From: Corticimicrobacter populi
Lineage (GTDB): Bacteria > Pseudomonadota > Gammaproteobacteria > Burkholderiales > Burkholderiaceae_B
Length of the DNA stretch: 64,000 bases
Assembly (NCBI RefSeq): GCF_003123725.1
Contig: NZ_QETA01000005.1
Coordinates: 62,001 to 126,000 of the forward strand
Direction: 5' to 3'
Shown here: positions 17,518 to 27,291 of the stretch, piece by piece
How positions within the stretch are numbered: position 1 is the first letter of the stretch
How the letters are laid out: every line of letters begins with the position of its first letter
Position numbers and translations under genes: made by a program
The notes under the pieces: generated by a model
Databases searched by the model: none
What the model was told of the DNA's origin: nothing
What the model saw: the letters and a program-made list of their open reading frames with translations, nothing else

Positions 17518-18906
17518 TCAATGGTGGGGTCGGAAATTGACGCGCTGGGGGACGGGCTTGAATGTGCCCATCGTGCTCCAGTACGGCATCAGCAGGAAGA
17601 ACGCCAGGTAGATGACGGTCCCGATTTGCGACAGCAGATTGAACAGGTCGGACGGAGCTTGCGTGCCCAGGTAACCCAGGATCACGAAGTTGATCATGAA
17701 GATGCCATACAGAATCTTGTGCCAGCCCGGACGGTAGCGGATCGACTTGACCGGCGAGTGATCGAGCCAGGGCAGGAAGGCCAGCATCACCACTGTGCCG
17801 CCCATCACGATCACGCCCCAGAACTTGGCGTCGAACAGGCGCAGGCCCACGGCCACGCCAGCCAGCACGGCCAGCAGTACCAGGCGCAGCGTCGGATTGA
17901 TGCCCTTGGCACGGATGACCGGGATCATGCCCAGCACTGCAAACAGCAGCAGCACCCAGGTGAACTGGTCGGTGGTGGCACGCAGCATCGAATAGAACGG
18001 CGTGAAATACCAGACCGGGGCAATGTGCGGCGGCGTCTTGAGCGGATCGGCCGGGATGAAGTTGTTGTATTCCAGGAAGTAGCCGCCCATTTCAGGGGCA
18101 AAGAAGACAATCGCGAAGAAGACGATCAGGAAGCCGGCCACGCCCAGGATGTCGTGCACCGTGTAGTAGGGATGGAACGGAATGCCGTCGGCGGGACGAC
18201 CGTACTTGTCCTTGACCTTCTTGATTTCGATGCCGTCGGGGTTGTTGGAACCCACTTCGTGCAGGGCGATGATGTGGGCCACGATCAGGCCGATCAGCAC
18301 CAGCGGCACGGCGATCACGTGCAGCGAGAAGAAGCGGTTGAGCGTGGCATCGCCCACGACGTAGTCGCCGCGGATCCAGATCGACAGCTCGGGTCCGATG
18401 AACGGGATGGCGGCGAACAGGTTGATGATCACCTGGGCACCCCAGTAAGACATCTGGCCCCAGGGCAGCAGGTAGCCCATGAAGGCTTCGGCCATCAGAC
18501 AGAGGAAAATCGCCACACCGAAGATCCACACCAGCTCACGAGGCTTGCGGTAGGAACCGTACAGCAGGCCGCGCAGCATGTGCAGGTAGACCACCACGAA
18601 GAACATCGAGGCACCGGTCGAGTGCATGTAGCGGACCAGCCAGCCCCACGGCACTTCGCGCATGATGTATTCGACGGACATGAAGGCACGAGCGGCGTCC
18701 GGCTTGTAGTGCATGACCAGGAAAATCCCGGTCACGATCTGGATGACCAGCACCAGCATGGCCAATGAGCCGAACCAGTACCAGAAATTGAAATTCTTGG
18801 GCGCGTAGTACTCGGTGACATGCGCCCGCATGGTCGCTGTGAGGGGGAATCGCCTATCGATCCACCCCAGCAGGCCTGTCGTTTCGACGGTTTTTTCGCC
18901 AGCCAT
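17518..18906 (-). CDS. petB: cytochrome b of the bc1 complex
   Basis: 462-residue polytopic subunit carrying both b haems and the two quinone sites. Visible landmarks are HMLRGLLYGSYRKPRE (first haem/helix B region), YLLPWGQMSYWGAQV, the PEWY-equivalent region (here APVWYFTPFYSML) and helices to the C-terminus. Length is longer than mitochondrial cytochrome b because of the C-terminal extension usual in proteobacteria. It lies between petA and petC. Confidence 0.95.
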   Translation of the reverse strand: MAGEKTVETTGLLGWIDRRFPLTATMRAHVTEYYAPKNFNFWYWFGSLAMLVLVIQIVTGIFLVMHYKPDAARAFMSVEYIMREVPWGWLVRYMHSTGASMFFVVVYLHMLRGLLYGSYRKPRELVWIFGVAIFLCLMAEAFMGYLLPWGQMSYWGAQVIINLFAAIPFIGPELSIWIRGDYVVGDATLNRFFSLHVIAVPLVLIGLIVAHIIALHEVGSNNPDGIEIKKVKDKYGRPADGIPFHPYYTVHDILGVAGFLIVFFAIVFFAPEMGGYFLEYNNFIPADPLKTPPHIAPVWYFTPFYSMLRATTDQFTWVLLLFAVLGMIPVIRAKGINPTLRLVLLAVLAGVAVGLRLFDAKFWGVIVMGGTVVMLAFLPWLDHSPVKSIRYRPGWHKILYGIFMINFVILGYLGTQAPSDLFNLLSQIGTVIYLAFFLLMPYWSTMGTFKPVPQRVNFRPHH

Positions 18907-18976
18907 GAAACGGCTCCTTCAACTGTTCTCTAAATGAATATCGTGTGGATGCGCGAAGCACATCCGACCCTGACCG

Positions 18977-19633
18977 TTATGCCTTGTTGTCCTCATCAAC
19001 GCCGACGATGATGCGCGTGGCGGTGAGGTACTTGTAAGGCGGCACTTCCAGGTTGTCCGGTGCCGGCTTGTTCTTGAACACGCGGCCGGCCATGTCGAAG
19101 GTCGAGCCGTGGCAGGGGCAGAGGAAGCCGCCTTCCCAGTTGGCAGGCAGGCTGGGCTGCGGGCCGGTGGCAAAACGGGGGGTAGGAGAACAGCCCAGGT
19201 GCGTGCAGATACCGACCACGACCAGGAAATCCTTGTGATCGTCGTAAGAACGCCATTCGTTCTGGGCGTATTGCGGCGTAGGATATTCACCTGTACGCAG
19301 CGAGTCCGGATCGGCCAGTTCGTTGGTGTCGGTGGCCAGCGAGGCCATCTGCTCGGCAGTGCGACGGATGATCCAGACGGGCTTGCCGCGCCATTCGACC
19401 GTACGCATTTCACCGGGAACCATATCGCCGATTTCGACCTCGACCGGGGCTCCGGCTGCGCGGGCCTTGTCGGAGGGCGCGAATGTGCTGACAAAGGGAA
19501 CGGCAGTAGCTACGCCAGCCGCACCTCCGAGCGCACAGGTGATGCCAACCCAGGTGCGACGCGAGGGATCGGGTGGCAGGTTGGGGTCGATTGCACCTTC
19601 GTCGTCGTCGAGCACTATCGTATCGTGACTCAT
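18977..19633 (-). CDS. petA: Rieske iron-sulfur protein of the bc1 complex
   Basis: 218 residues from ATG 19633 (MSHDTIVLDDD). A twin-arginine-type signal/anchor (SRRTWVG followed by a hydrophobic helix, about 23-50) fits Tat export; the tatABC genes are 3-4 kb away. The [2Fe-2S] ligands are in CTHLGCSP and CPCHGSTFD. An in-frame ATG at 19675 would add 14 residues and is less likely. It is the first gene of petABC-sspAB; two tandem 20-base repeats lie about 75 bases upstream. Confidence 0.94.
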   Translation of the reverse strand: MSHDTIVLDDDEGAIDPNLPPDPSRRTWVGITCALGGAAGVATAVPFVSTFAPSDKARAAGAPVEVEIGDMVPGEMRTVEWRGKPVWIIRRTAEQMASLATDTNELADPDSLRTGEYPTPQYAQNEWRSYDDHKDFLVVVGICTHLGCSPTPRFATGPQPSLPANWEGGFLCPCHGSTFDMAGRVFKNKPAPDNLEVPPYKYLTATRIIVGVDEDNKA

Positions 19634-19707
19634 CTTGCTGATTTCCCTTTTCGGAATCGGTAGTGACAAAATCACATATATATACCCGATAGCGGGCCAG
19701 GTCCTAT

Positions 19708-19747
19708 GTGATCTAGCGCAAAGAAACGTGATCTAGCGCAAAGAAAT
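19708..19747. repeat. two tandem 20-base repeats in the petA-mscL intergenic region
   Basis: GTGATCTAGCGCAAAGAAA occurs twice with a 20-base period (starts 19708 and 19728), the copies differing only at the last base of the period. Each holds GTGAT-4 bases-CGCAA, which loosely resembles an FNR/CRP-family half-site pair (consensus TTGAT-N4-ATCAA). Position, 75 bases before petA and about 104 before mscL, fits a regulatory role, but the factor is a guess. Confidence 0.55.
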
Positions 19748-19850
19748 CCGCTTTCCCATGTTATTAATATGGTTATTTGGGAGAGCCATTGCCAGCGCCG
19801 CGTATTATAGCGCCTGTCTATTGTAGGGCTTCTTTTGAGCGAGGGAAGAT

Positions 19851-20312
19851 ATGAGCAAGAAAACCGGATTTCTCCATGAGTTTCGTGAGTTCGCCGTCCG
19901 TGGCAGCGTCGTTGATCTGGCTGTAGGCGTGATCGTGGGGGCGGCGTTCGGCAAGATCGTCGATTCCCTGGTCAAGGATATCGTCATGCCCGTGATCAAC
20001 TTCATTCTGGGCGGCTCGGTCGATTTTGCCAACAAGTTCATTACCCTGCGCGTACCGGAGGGCTACGCGGGTGGCCAGACTTATACCGAGCTGGTCGATG
20101 CCGGTGCCATCGTGCTGGGATGGGGCAACTTTCTGACCATTCTGATCAACTTCGTCCTGCTGGCGTTCGTGGTGTTCTGGATGGTCAAGCTGATCAATAT
20201 GGCGCGTCGCAGCGCCGAGCAGGAAGTTCCGGCAGAGCCCGAGGCTCCGCCTGCACCGAGCGAAGACGTAGTGCTGCTGCGTGACATTCGGGATCTGCTC
20301 AAGAACAAGTAG
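19851..20312 (+). CDS. mscL: large-conductance mechanosensitive channel MscL
   Basis: 153-residue inner-membrane channel that opens under membrane tension during hypo-osmotic shock. The N-terminal helix [20 protein letters not shown] and gate-lining first membrane helix are canonical, followed by the periplasmic loop, the second helix (about 100-122) and a C-terminal bundle helix ([14 protein letters not shown]). It is divergent from petA and convergent with the Nif3 gene (5 bases apart). Confidence 0.96.
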   Translation: MSKKTGFLHEFREFAVRGSVVDLAVGVIVGAAFGKIVDSLVKDIVMPVINFILGGSVDFANKFITLRVPEGYAGGQTYTELVDAGAIVLGWGNFLTILINFVLLAFVVFWMVKLINMARRSAEQEVPAEPEAPPAPSEDVVLLRDIRDLLKNK

Positions 20313-20317
20313 GCGCG

Positions 20318-21097
20318 TCAGACTGGATTGTCGATATCCAGGAACTCAACCTCGATGCCGAATCGTTCGGCGATGGCCTGACCGAGGGCCTCCACGCCAT
20401 AGCGTTCAGTGGCGTGATGGCCTGCGCCGATGAAGGCGGTGCCCGTTTCGCGTGCCAAGTGCGTATTGTGCTCCGAGGCTTCTCCAGTGATGTAGATGGT
20501 GGCACCGGCATCAAGCGCGGCCTGCATCATGCCCTGCGCACCTCCGGTGCACCAGGCGATGCGGCTGACCGGCTGGCCGGGATCGCCAACGACCAGGGGC
20601 TCACGGCCCAGCCGTGCCGCAATGCGCGCCTGCAGTTCGGACAGTGTGGCGATGTTGGGTGCATGCCCCAGCCAGATGAGGTTGTCGGGGCCGCAAGTGG
20701 CCGGGGCTTGCGTGCCGGGTCGGTACTCTGGCTCGAAACCGAGTACACGCGCCAACTGGGCGTTGTTGCCCAGCACGGGATGAGCATCCAGCGGCAGGTG
20801 ATAGGCGATCAGGTTGAGGTCATGCGCCAGCGTCAGTGCCAGCCGGGTGCGCTTGATGCCCCTGATGCGGGCGTCTTCGTTGCGCCAGAACCAGCCATGA
20901 TGGACCAGCACGGCATCGGCGTCGCGTTCGATGGCGGCACGCAGCAAGGCCTCGGAGGCCGTGACGCCGCTGACGATGCGGCGTATAGTCGGCCTGCCTT
21001 CGACCTGGAGGCCGATCGGACAGTAATCGCGAAACAGGTGAATCTGCAGCAGTTCGTCCAGCCAGGCAGTCAGGTCCTTGGTTTCAATTGTGCTCAT
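20318..21097 (-). CDS. Nif3-like dinuclear metal-centre protein
   Basis: 259 residues of the Nif3/YbgI (GTP cyclohydrolase I type 2-like) family, forming hexameric toroids with a two-metal site. Metal-ligand motifs visible are VHHGWFW near residue 65 and the C-terminal GHHATERYGVEALG. The in vivo substrate is not established for the family. It is divergent from the DegS-like protease across 36 bases, an order seen in many Betaproteobacteria. Confidence 0.88.
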   Translation of the reverse strand: MSTIETKDLTAWLDELLQIHLFRDYCPIGLQVEGRPTIRRIVSGVTASEALLRAAIERDADAVLVHHGWFWRNEDARIRGIKRTRLALTLAHDLNLIAYHLPLDAHPVLGNNAQLARVLGFEPEYRPGTQAPATCGPDNLIWLGHAPNIATLSELQARIAARLGREPLVVGDPGQPVSRIAWCTGGAQGMMQAALDAGATIYITGEASEHNTHLARETGTAFIGAGHHATERYGVEALGQAIAERFGIEVEFLDIDNPV

Positions 21098-21133
21098 CTT
21101 CTGTCAATCCGGTATGAAAATTGGTGATTCCTG

Positions 21134-22270
21134 ATGCGGCGGTTATGGTTGATCTTTGCCCAGGCTGTCACCTTGACCCTGGGTATTCTATTCGTTTTGG
21201 GGCTGCTGCGGCCCGGTGCGTCGGATGAGGCCAGTGGACGTGTGTCGCCTCAGGCGGCATCGGCCTCGTATGCCGATGCCGTGGCGCGTGCCGCACCAGC
21301 GGTCGTCAATGTGTACAGCCAGAAACGGGTGCGGGTGCCATTGCTGACATTGCCCGAGGGATCGCCGCTGCAGGATTTGCTGGGGCAGTTGCCCGGGCTG
21401 CCCCAGGGTGAGGAGGACAGCACCAGCCTTGGGTCGGGCGTGCTGATCGGCAAGGATGGGCACGTTCTGACCAATTATCACGTGATTGAAGCGGCGGATG
21501 AAATTGCCGTGATGCTGGTCGATGGGCGCGAGGTCAATGCCACGCTGGTCGGTGCAGACCCGGATACGGATCTGGCGATATTGCACATCGATGCCAGAGG
21601 GATCGAGGGCATGGATCCGGCGCATCAGTTCCGCACAGAAGGCGTGCGGGTCGGGGACGTCGTGCTGGCCATCGGCAATCCGTTTGGTGTGGGGCAGACG
21701 ACGTCGCTGGGTATCGTATCGGCACTGGGGCGCGACCGGCTGGGCATCAATACCTATGAAAATTTCATCCAGACCGATGCGGCCATCAACCCGGGTAGCT
21801 CGGGTGGTGCACTGATCGATGCCGAAGGCAAGCTGGTGGGCATCAATACGGCGATCTTTTCCCGCACGGGTGGGTCACTGGGCATTGGCTTTGCGATTCC
21901 TGCGGCAACGGTCAGGCAGGTCATGGAGCAGTTGCTCAAGAAGGGCGTGGTGCAACGGGGCTGGCTGGGTATCGAACCGCAGGACATGACGCCCGATCTG
22001 GCTCAGGCTTTTGGATTGACACAGTCTCAGGGCGTGCTGGTAGCAGCTGTGCTGCGTGACGGTCCTGCTCATCGCGGCGGGTTGCGCCCGGGCGATATCG
22101 TCAATGCATTCAATCGCCAACAGGTACGGGATACCCTGCACCTGCTCAACCTGATCGCCTCGCAGGTGCCCGGTGCCACGGTTGAACTGGATGTGCTGCG
22201 TGAAGGCACGGCACAGACGCTGAAAGTGGTGGCAGGCCAGCGCCCGGGACTACCGACGGCTGGTCGATAG
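21134..22270 (+). CDS. DegS/DegQ-type serine protease with one PDZ domain
   Basis: 378 residues with an N-terminal membrane anchor or signal (about 5-25), a trypsin-like domain and a single PDZ domain (about 285-370). The catalytic triad is His116 (NYHVIEAADE), Asp146 (DPDTDLAIL) and Ser223 (NPGSSGGAL). One PDZ plus an uncleaved-looking anchor fits DegS-type periplasmic site-1 proteases that sense envelope stress, rather than two-PDZ DegP. No anti-sigma gene lies beside it. It is convergent with tatC. Confidence 0.9.
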   Translation: MRRLWLIFAQAVTLTLGILFVLGLLRPGASDEASGRVSPQAASASYADAVARAAPAVVNVYSQKRVRVPLLTLPEGSPLQDLLGQLPGLPQGEEDSTSLGSGVLIGKDGHVLTNYHVIEAADEIAVMLVDGREVNATLVGADPDTDLAILHIDARGIEGMDPAHQFRTEGVRVGDVVLAIGNPFGVGQTTSLGIVSALGRDRLGINTYENFIQTDAAINPGSSGGALIDAEGKLVGINTAIFSRTGGSLGIGFAIPAATVRQVMEQLLKKGVVQRGWLGIEPQDMTPDLAQAFGLTQSQGVLVAAVLRDGPAHRGGLRPGDIVNAFNRQQVRDTLHLLNLIASQVPGATVELDVLREGTAQTLKVVAGQRPGLPTAGR

Positions 22271-22295
22271 CGGGCGGGTACTGCACAGCAAGGCC

Positions 22296-23063
22296 TTATG
22301 GCGTGACGTCGGTACTCTCGCTGCTACGGTCGGCTCGTGGCTGGACAGCCCTGCCCACCAGGATGCCGACTTCGTACAGCAGGCACAGCGGGACGGCCAG
22401 CATGAACTGGCTGACCACATCCGGTGGTGTCACGACGGCTGCGATGATGAAAGCGCCCACAATGACGTAGCCGCGCGCCGATTTGAGCTTTTCAATGGTG
22501 ACCAGTCCGGTGCGAATCAGCAGCACGACAGCGACCGGCACCTCGAACGTGATGCCGAATGCCAGGAACATCGTGATGACGAAATTCAGATAGGCTTCGA
22601 TGTCAGGTGCCGGCGTGATTGATTGCGGCGCAAAGGTCGCAATGAAGTGGAAGACAGTACGGAATACGAAGAAATAGCAGAAGGCCATGCCGGCCAGGAA
22701 CAGCAGCGTGCTCGAGACGATCAGCGGCAGGGCCAGCTTCTGTTCATGCCGATACAGGCCGGGGGCCACGAAGGCCCAGGCCTGATACAGCACCACGGGC
22801 AGGCTGAGCACGAAGGCTGCCATCATGGTGATCTTGACGGGTACCATGAATGGCGTGATGACCCCGGTAGCGATCATGCGCGTGCCTTCCGGGAGTGCGG
22901 CCAGCATCGGTTGCGCCAGGATGTCGTAGATGGCCGAGGCACCGGGCCAGAGGAACAGGAGCACGAAAAAGCCCAGGACGGCTGCGGCAGCGCGCAGCAA
23001 CCGTGACCGCAGCTCGATCAGGTGCGAGATGAAGCTGTCTTCCTGGTGTTCCTGCGTATTCAT
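22296..23063 (-). CDS. tatC: twin-arginine translocase subunit TatC
   Basis: 255-residue six-helix protein that recognises twin-arginine signal peptides. The typical N-terminus SFISHLIELRSRLLRA and FVAPGLYRHEQK loop are present. The C-terminal tail is cytoplasmic and charged. It overlaps tatB by 4 bases, so translational coupling is likely. A Tat substrate encoded in this window is the Rieske protein. Confidence 0.96.
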   Translation of the reverse strand: MNTQEHQEDSFISHLIELRSRLLRAAAAVLGFFVLLFLWPGASAIYDILAQPMLAALPEGTRMIATGVITPFMVPVKITMMAAFVLSLPVVLYQAWAFVAPGLYRHEQKLALPLIVSSTLLFLAGMAFCYFFVFRTVFHFIATFAPQSITPAPDIEAYLNFVITMFLAFGITFEVPVAVVLLIRTGLVTIEKLKSARGYVIVGAFIIAAVVTPPDVVSQFMLAVPLCLLYEVGILVGRAVQPRADRSSESTDVTP

Positions 23064-23593
23064 GGCTGGCGGGTCGTATCTTGGGCTGGTGCAGCCGGGC
23101 TGGACGCGTGCGTGTCGGCAGGTGCAGGCGGCGTGGCAGCAGCGGAGGCGGCGGGTTCTGTTGCAGGCACGGCCTCGGTGGCTTGGGCCACACCGTGTTG
23201 CGGTGCCGCTGTTGTGGTGGCAGCCGGTTCTGCTGTGCCGGTGGGCGTGTTGGCAGGTGCCGTGCTGGCCTGGTTCAGGCTGGCGGTCGTCTTCTGCTCG
23301 ATTTCATGGAATTCCCGCGCCATCTGATTGACGGGGTCGGCAATCGACTTGCTGACGTTGTCGATGGAGCCGCGTACATCGCTGGCGGCGCTTTCCATGT
23401 CCTGCTTGAACTTCTTGAGGTCGTCGAGCTCGATTTCCTTGCGGATATCGGTCTTGACGTCGTTGACGTAGCGCTGCGCACGCCCCAGCAGGTGGCCGAT
23501 GGTACGGGCCACCTTGGGCAGCTTTTCAGGGCCGATGACGATCAGCGCAATGATGCCGATCACCATCAGTTCGGTGAAACTGATGTCGAACAT
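23060..23593 (-). CDS. tatB: twin-arginine translocase subunit TatB
   Basis: 177 residues: an N-terminal helix (MFDISFTELMVIGIIALIV) with the conserved Glu, the hinge GPEKLP, an amphipathic helix, then a long Ala/Pro/Thr-rich tail from about residue 110. It forms the receptor complex with TatC. The gene lies 14 bases after tatA and overlaps tatC. Confidence 0.95.
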   Translation of the reverse strand: MFDISFTELMVIGIIALIVIGPEKLPKVARTIGHLLGRAQRYVNDVKTDIRKEIELDDLKKFKQDMESAASDVRGSIDNVSKSIADPVNQMAREFHEIEQKTTASLNQASTAPANTPTGTAEPAATTTAAPQHGVAQATEAVPATEPAASAAATPPAPADTHASSPAAPAQDTTRQP

Positions 23594-23607
23594 GATGGTT
23601 CAGCCGG

Positions 23608-23862
23608 TCAGTCGGCTTTTTCGCGTGCCTGCACGTCGATGGTCTCGCCTTGTGGCTTGGCTGCGGTGTTCTGCAGGGGGGCTGCCGCAGCAGGTTCCTG
23701 TTGCTCGGCCTGTGCAGGCGTTTCGGCTTCCTTCATGCCTTCCTTGAAGCCCTTGACGGCACCGCCGAGGTCGCTGCCGATGTTGCGCAGTTTCTTGGTG
23801 CCGAACACCAATGCCACGATCAGCAGAACGATCAACCAGTGCCAGATGCTAAAGCTACCCAT
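23608..23862 (-). CDS. tatA: twin-arginine translocase subunit TatA
   Basis: 84 residues: an N-terminal membrane helix ([16 protein letters not shown]), the FGTKKLR hinge, an amphipathic helix [15 protein letters not shown], and an Ala/Gln-rich tail. It multimerises to form the translocation site. It follows hinT by 28 bases and leads tatABC. Confidence 0.96.
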   Translation of the reverse strand: MGSFSIWHWLIVLLIVALVFGTKKLRNIGSDLGGAVKGFKEGMKEAETPAQAEQQEPAAAAPLQNTAAKPQGETIDVQAREKAD

Positions 23863-23890
23863 AATGTTTCTCCGTTGGGGTCGTGTCGGT

Positions 23891-24280
23891 TCAGGCGTTC
23901 ATCCGGGCGCCCAGCCCGGTCCAGGGGCGTTCTCCGCCCAGGATATGGAAATGCAGATGACCGACTTCCTGGCCGCCGTCGCGTCCGGCGTTGGTAATCA
24001 GCCGGAACCCGCCGTCAGGGCCGGGGCGGCAACCACTGTCAAGCGCCAGCTTGGGCACCAGCGCCATCATTCTACCCAACCATCCGGCATCTTCGGCCAC
24101 GATGTCCTGCAACGAGGTGACATGGCGTTTGGGAATCAGCAGCACATGCACCGGCGCGGCGGGATTGATGTCGTGAAATGCCAGAAAGTCATCGTCTTCA
24201 TGCACTTTCCGGGCGGGAATCTCGCCTGAGATGATTTTACAGAACAGGCAGTTGTCGTGAATATGCGAAGGATCAAACAA
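23891..24280 (-). CDS. hinT: HIT-family purine nucleoside phosphoramidase HinT
   Basis: 129 residues with the histidine triad HLHFHILGG (about 108-116) and the N-terminal [13 protein letters not shown] typical of HinT. It hydrolyses AMP-lysine type phosphoramidates. The start appears to be TTG 24280, set by AAGGAG with 7-8 bases spacing; no suitable ATG exists before residue 71. It begins directly after the hisE stop codon, so coupling with hisE is expected. Confidence 0.93.
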   Translation of the reverse strand: MFDPSHIHDNCLFCKIISGEIPARKVHEDDDFLAFHDINPAAPVHVLLIPKRHVTSLQDIVAEDAGWLGRMMALVPKLALDSGCRPGPDGGFRLITNAGRDGGQEVGHLHFHILGGERPWTGLGARMNA

Positions 24281-24610
24281 TTATGCACTCCTTGAGGCTT
24301 TTTCCTGCAGGCCGGACAACCCTTCGCGTCGCGCCAGTTCGGCCAGGATCTCTTCGGGCCGGATGTGGTGATGGGTGAGGGCCACCAAGCAATGAAACCA
24401 CAGATCGGCGGTTTCGTACACAATCTGCTCGCGCTCGCCATCCTTGGATGCCATCACGAGTTCGGTGGCTTCCTCGCCGATTTTCTTGAGGAAGGCATCG
24501 GGAGCCTTGGCCAGCAGCTTGGCCACGTAGGAGGTGGACGGGTCGCCGCCGTTTTCGGGCAGCCGGGTTTCCAGGGTGTCGGCGATACGTGCCAGAATGG
24601 TGTCGTTCAT
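24281..24610 (-). CDS. hisE: phosphoribosyl-ATP pyrophosphatase
   Basis: 109 residues from ATG 24610 ([14 protein letters not shown]). Second step of histidine synthesis, converting PR-ATP to PR-AMP; all-helical MazG-like fold with [12 protein letters not shown] and [12 protein letters not shown] holding the metal-binding acidic residues. An upstream in-frame start at 24655 would add residues that overlap hisI and is rejected. It lies 7 bases after hisI. Confidence 0.94.
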   Translation of the reverse strand: MNDTILARIADTLETRLPENGGDPSTSYVAKLLAKAPDAFLKKIGEEATELVMASKDGEREQIVYETADLWFHCLVALTHHHIRPEEILAELARREGLSGLQEKASRSA

Positions 24611-24617
24611 GTGGGGC

Positions 24618-25028
24618 TCAGCGGTAGATGTGCTCGGGGTCCTTGAGCACGCCATCGGTCACGGTCCAGGCGGCTGTTCCTGCCTCGCCCTGCAACTGGC
24701 GGTAGAAGCAGCTTTCGCGCCCGGTATGGCAGGCAATGCCACCAACCTGTTCTACGGTCAGCAGAACGACATCGCCGTCGCAGTCGAGACGGATGTCGTG
24801 CAGTTGCTGTACATGGCCGGACTCTTCGCCCTTGCTCCACAGGCGGGAGCGGGAGCGCGACCAGTACACGGCCCGGCGCAGGCGCACCGTTTCCAGCAGC
24901 GCTTCGCGGTTCATCCAGGCGAACATCAGGATGCGACCGCTGTGGCGGTCCTGGGCGATGGCGGGCAACAGACCCTGTTCATCGAAACTGACTTCATCAA
25001 GCCAGGCGGGAGTGGATGCGTCGGTCAT
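24618..25028 (-). CDS. hisI: phosphoribosyl-AMP cyclohydrolase
   Basis: 136 residues from ATG 25028. Third step of histidine synthesis. Motifs visible: [31 protein letters not shown] and the metal-binding DCDGD...CHTGRESCF cysteines. HisI and HisE are separate genes here, as in other Betaproteobacteria, not a fusion. It starts 4 bases after the hisF stop. Confidence 0.95.
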   Translation of the reverse strand: MTDASTPAWLDEVSFDEQGLLPAIAQDRHSGRILMFAWMNREALLETVRLRRAVYWSRSRSRLWSKGEESGHVQQLHDIRLDCDGDVVLLTVEQVGGIACHTGRESCFYRQLQGEAGTAAWTVTDGVLKDPEHIYR

Positions 25029-25032
25029 GGTG

Positions 25033-25827
25033 TCAGATCCTGACTGGAATGCCTTGTTCGGCCATGAAGGCCTTGGCTTGCCCGATGGTGTATTCGCCAT
25101 AGTGGAAAATGCTGGCCGCCAGTACGGCACTGGCTCCACCCTGGGTCACGCCGTCGGCCAGGTGCTGCAGGGTGCCGACACCACCCGAGGCGATTACGGG
25201 TACCGGGACGGCATCGGCCACGGCGCGGGTGAGTTCGAGATCGAAACCCTGCTTGGTGCCATCGCGGTCCATGCTGGTCAGCAGAATCTCGCCGGCACCC
25301 AGCGCGGCGACACGACTTGCCCATTCGAGTGCATCCAGGCCGCTGGAGCGTCGTCCGCCATGGGTGAACACTTCCCAGCGTGGCGTCTCGCCAGGACTGG
25401 AAACACGCCGTGCGTCGATGGCGACGACGATGCATTGCGAGCCGTGGTAGCCGGCGGTGGCTTCGACCAGGCCGGGATTGGCGATCGCGGCGCTGTTGAT
25501 GGAAACCTTGTCGGCACCGGCATTGAGCAGGCGCTGTACGTCCTGGGGCTGGCGGACGCCGCCACCCACGGTCAGCGGGATGAAGACCTGTGAGGCGACC
25601 TGCTCGATGATAGGCAGAATCAGATCGCGATCATCACTGGTGGCCGTGATGTCGAGAAAGGTCAGTTCGTCGGCACCCTGTTCGTTGTAGCGACGGGCGA
25701 TCTCGACCGGATCGCCGGCATCGACCAGATTGACGAAGTTGATGCCCTTGACGACGCGACCGGCGGTCACGTCGAGGCAGGGAATGATGCGGCGCGTCAG
25801 GCCACTGAGTGTGCGGTCGTCATTCAT
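25033..25827 (-). CDS. hisF: imidazole glycerol phosphate synthase, cyclase subunit
   Basis: 264-residue TIM barrel. Motifs: [16 protein letters not shown] with the catalytic Asp near residue 19, and [15 protein letters not shown] with the second catalytic Asp. It pairs with HisH, which supplies ammonia, to form IGP and AICAR. Start at ATG 25827 gives [10 protein letters not shown]; longer in-frame starts (25857, 25992) run into hisA and are not credible. Confidence 0.96.
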   Translation of the reverse strand: MNDDRTLSGLTRRIIPCLDVTAGRVVKGINFVNLVDAGDPVEIARRYNEQGADELTFLDITATSDDRDLILPIIEQVASQVFIPLTVGGGVRQPQDVQRLLNAGADKVSINSAAIANPGLVEATAGYHGSQCIVVAIDARRVSSPGETPRWEVFTHGGRRSSGLDALEWASRVAALGAGEILLTSMDRDGTKQGFDLELTRAVADAVPVPVIASGGVGTLQHLADGVTQGGASAVLAASIFHYGEYTIGQAKAFMAEQGIPVRI

Positions 25828-25861
25828 GCCGGGCGGCCTGCGGCAAGGTGTGAGCATGTCG

Positions 25862-26614
25862 TCATGCGGCTGCCCCACCCGACAGCTCATCTGCGCGTGC
25901 CTGTGCCGTCTTGAGGTCCAGCGTGCCTTCGTAGATGCTGCGGCCCAGGATGGCACCGCTGACGCCTTCTTCCTCGACGGCGCACAGCGCATCGATGTCG
26001 CGCAGGTCGGTGACGCCGCCGGATGCGATCACCGGGATGCGGACGTGTCGGGCCAGCCTGACCGTGGCTTCGATGTTGACACCCGAGAGCATGCCGTCAC
26101 GGCCGATATCGGTATAGATGATGGCTTCGCAGCCGTAATCCTCGAATTTCTTGGCCAGGTCCAGTACGTCGTTGCGGGTCAGTTTGCTCCAGCCGTCGGT
26201 GGCGACCTTGCCGTCGCGTGCGTCGAGTCCGACGATCACCTGTCCGGGAAAGGCACTGCAGGCGTCCTGCAGGAAGCCCGGATTCTTGACGGCTGCCGTG
26301 CCGATGATGACGTACGACAGGCCCAGGTCAAGATAGCGCTCGATGGTGTCCAGGTCGCGGATACCGCCACCGATCTGGACAGGGATGTCGTCGCCGACGG
26401 CTGCCAGGATGCTTTTGATGGCGGCTTCGTTCTTCGGCTTGCCGGCGATGGCTCCATTGAGGTCCACCAGATGCAGTCGCCGGCCACCCTGTTCAAGCCA
26501 GTGGGCGGCCATGGCACCGGGATCTTCGGAAAACACCGTGGCGTCGTTCAGATCGCCTTGACGCAGGCGTACGCAGTGTCCGTCTTTGAGGTCGATGGCG
26601 GGAATCAGCAGCAT
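25862..26614 (-). CDS. hisA: phosphoribosylformimino-AICAR-ribotide isomerase
   Basis: 250-residue TIM barrel, paralogous to His[17 protein letters not shown] carries the general base Asp near residue 8, and [12 protein letters not shown] the general acid Asp. It performs the Amadori rearrangement feeding HisF. It lies between hisH (44 bases upstream) and hisF. Confidence 0.96.
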   Translation of the reverse strand: MLLIPAIDLKDGHCVRLRQGDLNDATVFSEDPGAMAAHWLEQGGRRLHLVDLNGAIAGKPKNEAAIKSILAAVGDDIPVQIGGGIRDLDTIERYLDLGLSYVIIGTAAVKNPGFLQDACSAFPGQVIVGLDARDGKVATDGWSKLTRNDVLDLAKKFEDYGCEAIIYTDIGRDGMLSGVNIEATVRLARHVRIPVIASGGVTDLRDIDALCAVEEEGVSGAILGRSIYEGTLDLKTAQARADELSGGAAA

Positions 26615-26658
26615 GATGGCAAAGAGATGAAAGGTTGGGGGTGAGGGAAGGCGGCCGC

Positions 26659-27291
26659 TCAGGGCTGCCAGTCGATAAAGTTGCGATAGAGCTGCAGGCC
26701 GTGCTCTGCGCTCTTTTCAGGGTGAAACTGTGCAGCAAACACGTTTTCGTGTGCGACGGCGCAGGTGAACGCCACGCCATAGCGACTTTCGCCCACGCTC
26801 AGACCGGACTGTCCCGGTACGGCATAGTAACTGTGGACAAAGTAGAAGTATGCATCCTGCGGGATGGCATGCCAGAGCGGGTGAGGCTGGCTCTGGTGGA
26901 CCGTGTTCCAGCCCATGTGCGGTACCTTGAGCGCGGCAGGGCCGTCAAAGGCCGGGCCTTCGAAACGGCGTACCTGCCCCGGCAGCAGGCCCAGACCGGG
27001 TGTGTCGCCTTCGGCGCTGTGCTCGAACAGCATCTGTTCGCCCACGCAGACGCCCAGCAGCGGCTTGGTGCGGGCAGCCTGCATGACGGACTCATGCAGG
27101 CCGGACTCATGCAGCGTGCGCATGCAATCGCGCATGGCACCTTGGCCTGGCAGGACGATGCGGTCGGCGGCGGCAATACCGTCCGGCTGGTCACAGATGC
27201 GGATATCCGCCTCGGGAGCGGCATATTGCAGTGCTCGCGCCACCGAGCGGAAGTTGCCCATGCCGTAGTTGACGATAGCGATGCGGCTCAC
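26659..27291 (-). CDS. hisH: imidazole glycerol phosphate synthase, glutamine amidotransferase subunit
   Basis: 210-residue class I glutamine amidotransferase. The nucleophile Cys82 is in [11 protein letters not shown] and the His/Glu pair in AQFHPEKS. It overlaps hisB by 4 bases. It supplies ammonia to HisF through the barrel. Confidence 0.96.
   Translation of the reverse strand: MSRIAIVNYGMGNFRSVARALQYAAPEADIRICDQPDGIAAADRIVLPGQGAMRDCMRTLHESGLHESVMQAARTKPLLGVCVGEQMLFEHSAEGDTPGLGLLPGQVRRFEGPAFDGPAALKVPHMGWNTVHQSQPHPLWHAIPQDAYFYFVHSYYAVPGQSGLSVGESRYGVAFTCAVAHENVFAAQFHPEKSAEHGLQLYRNFIDWQP

Noticed and set aside
17509-18768. 419-codon + strand frame opposite petB
   Set aside because: Antisense shadow; His/Gln/Asp-rich with no plausible fold, while petB is certain.
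25828-25992. Longer N-terminus for HisF
   Set aside because: It would overlap hisA coding sequence and has no family counterpart.
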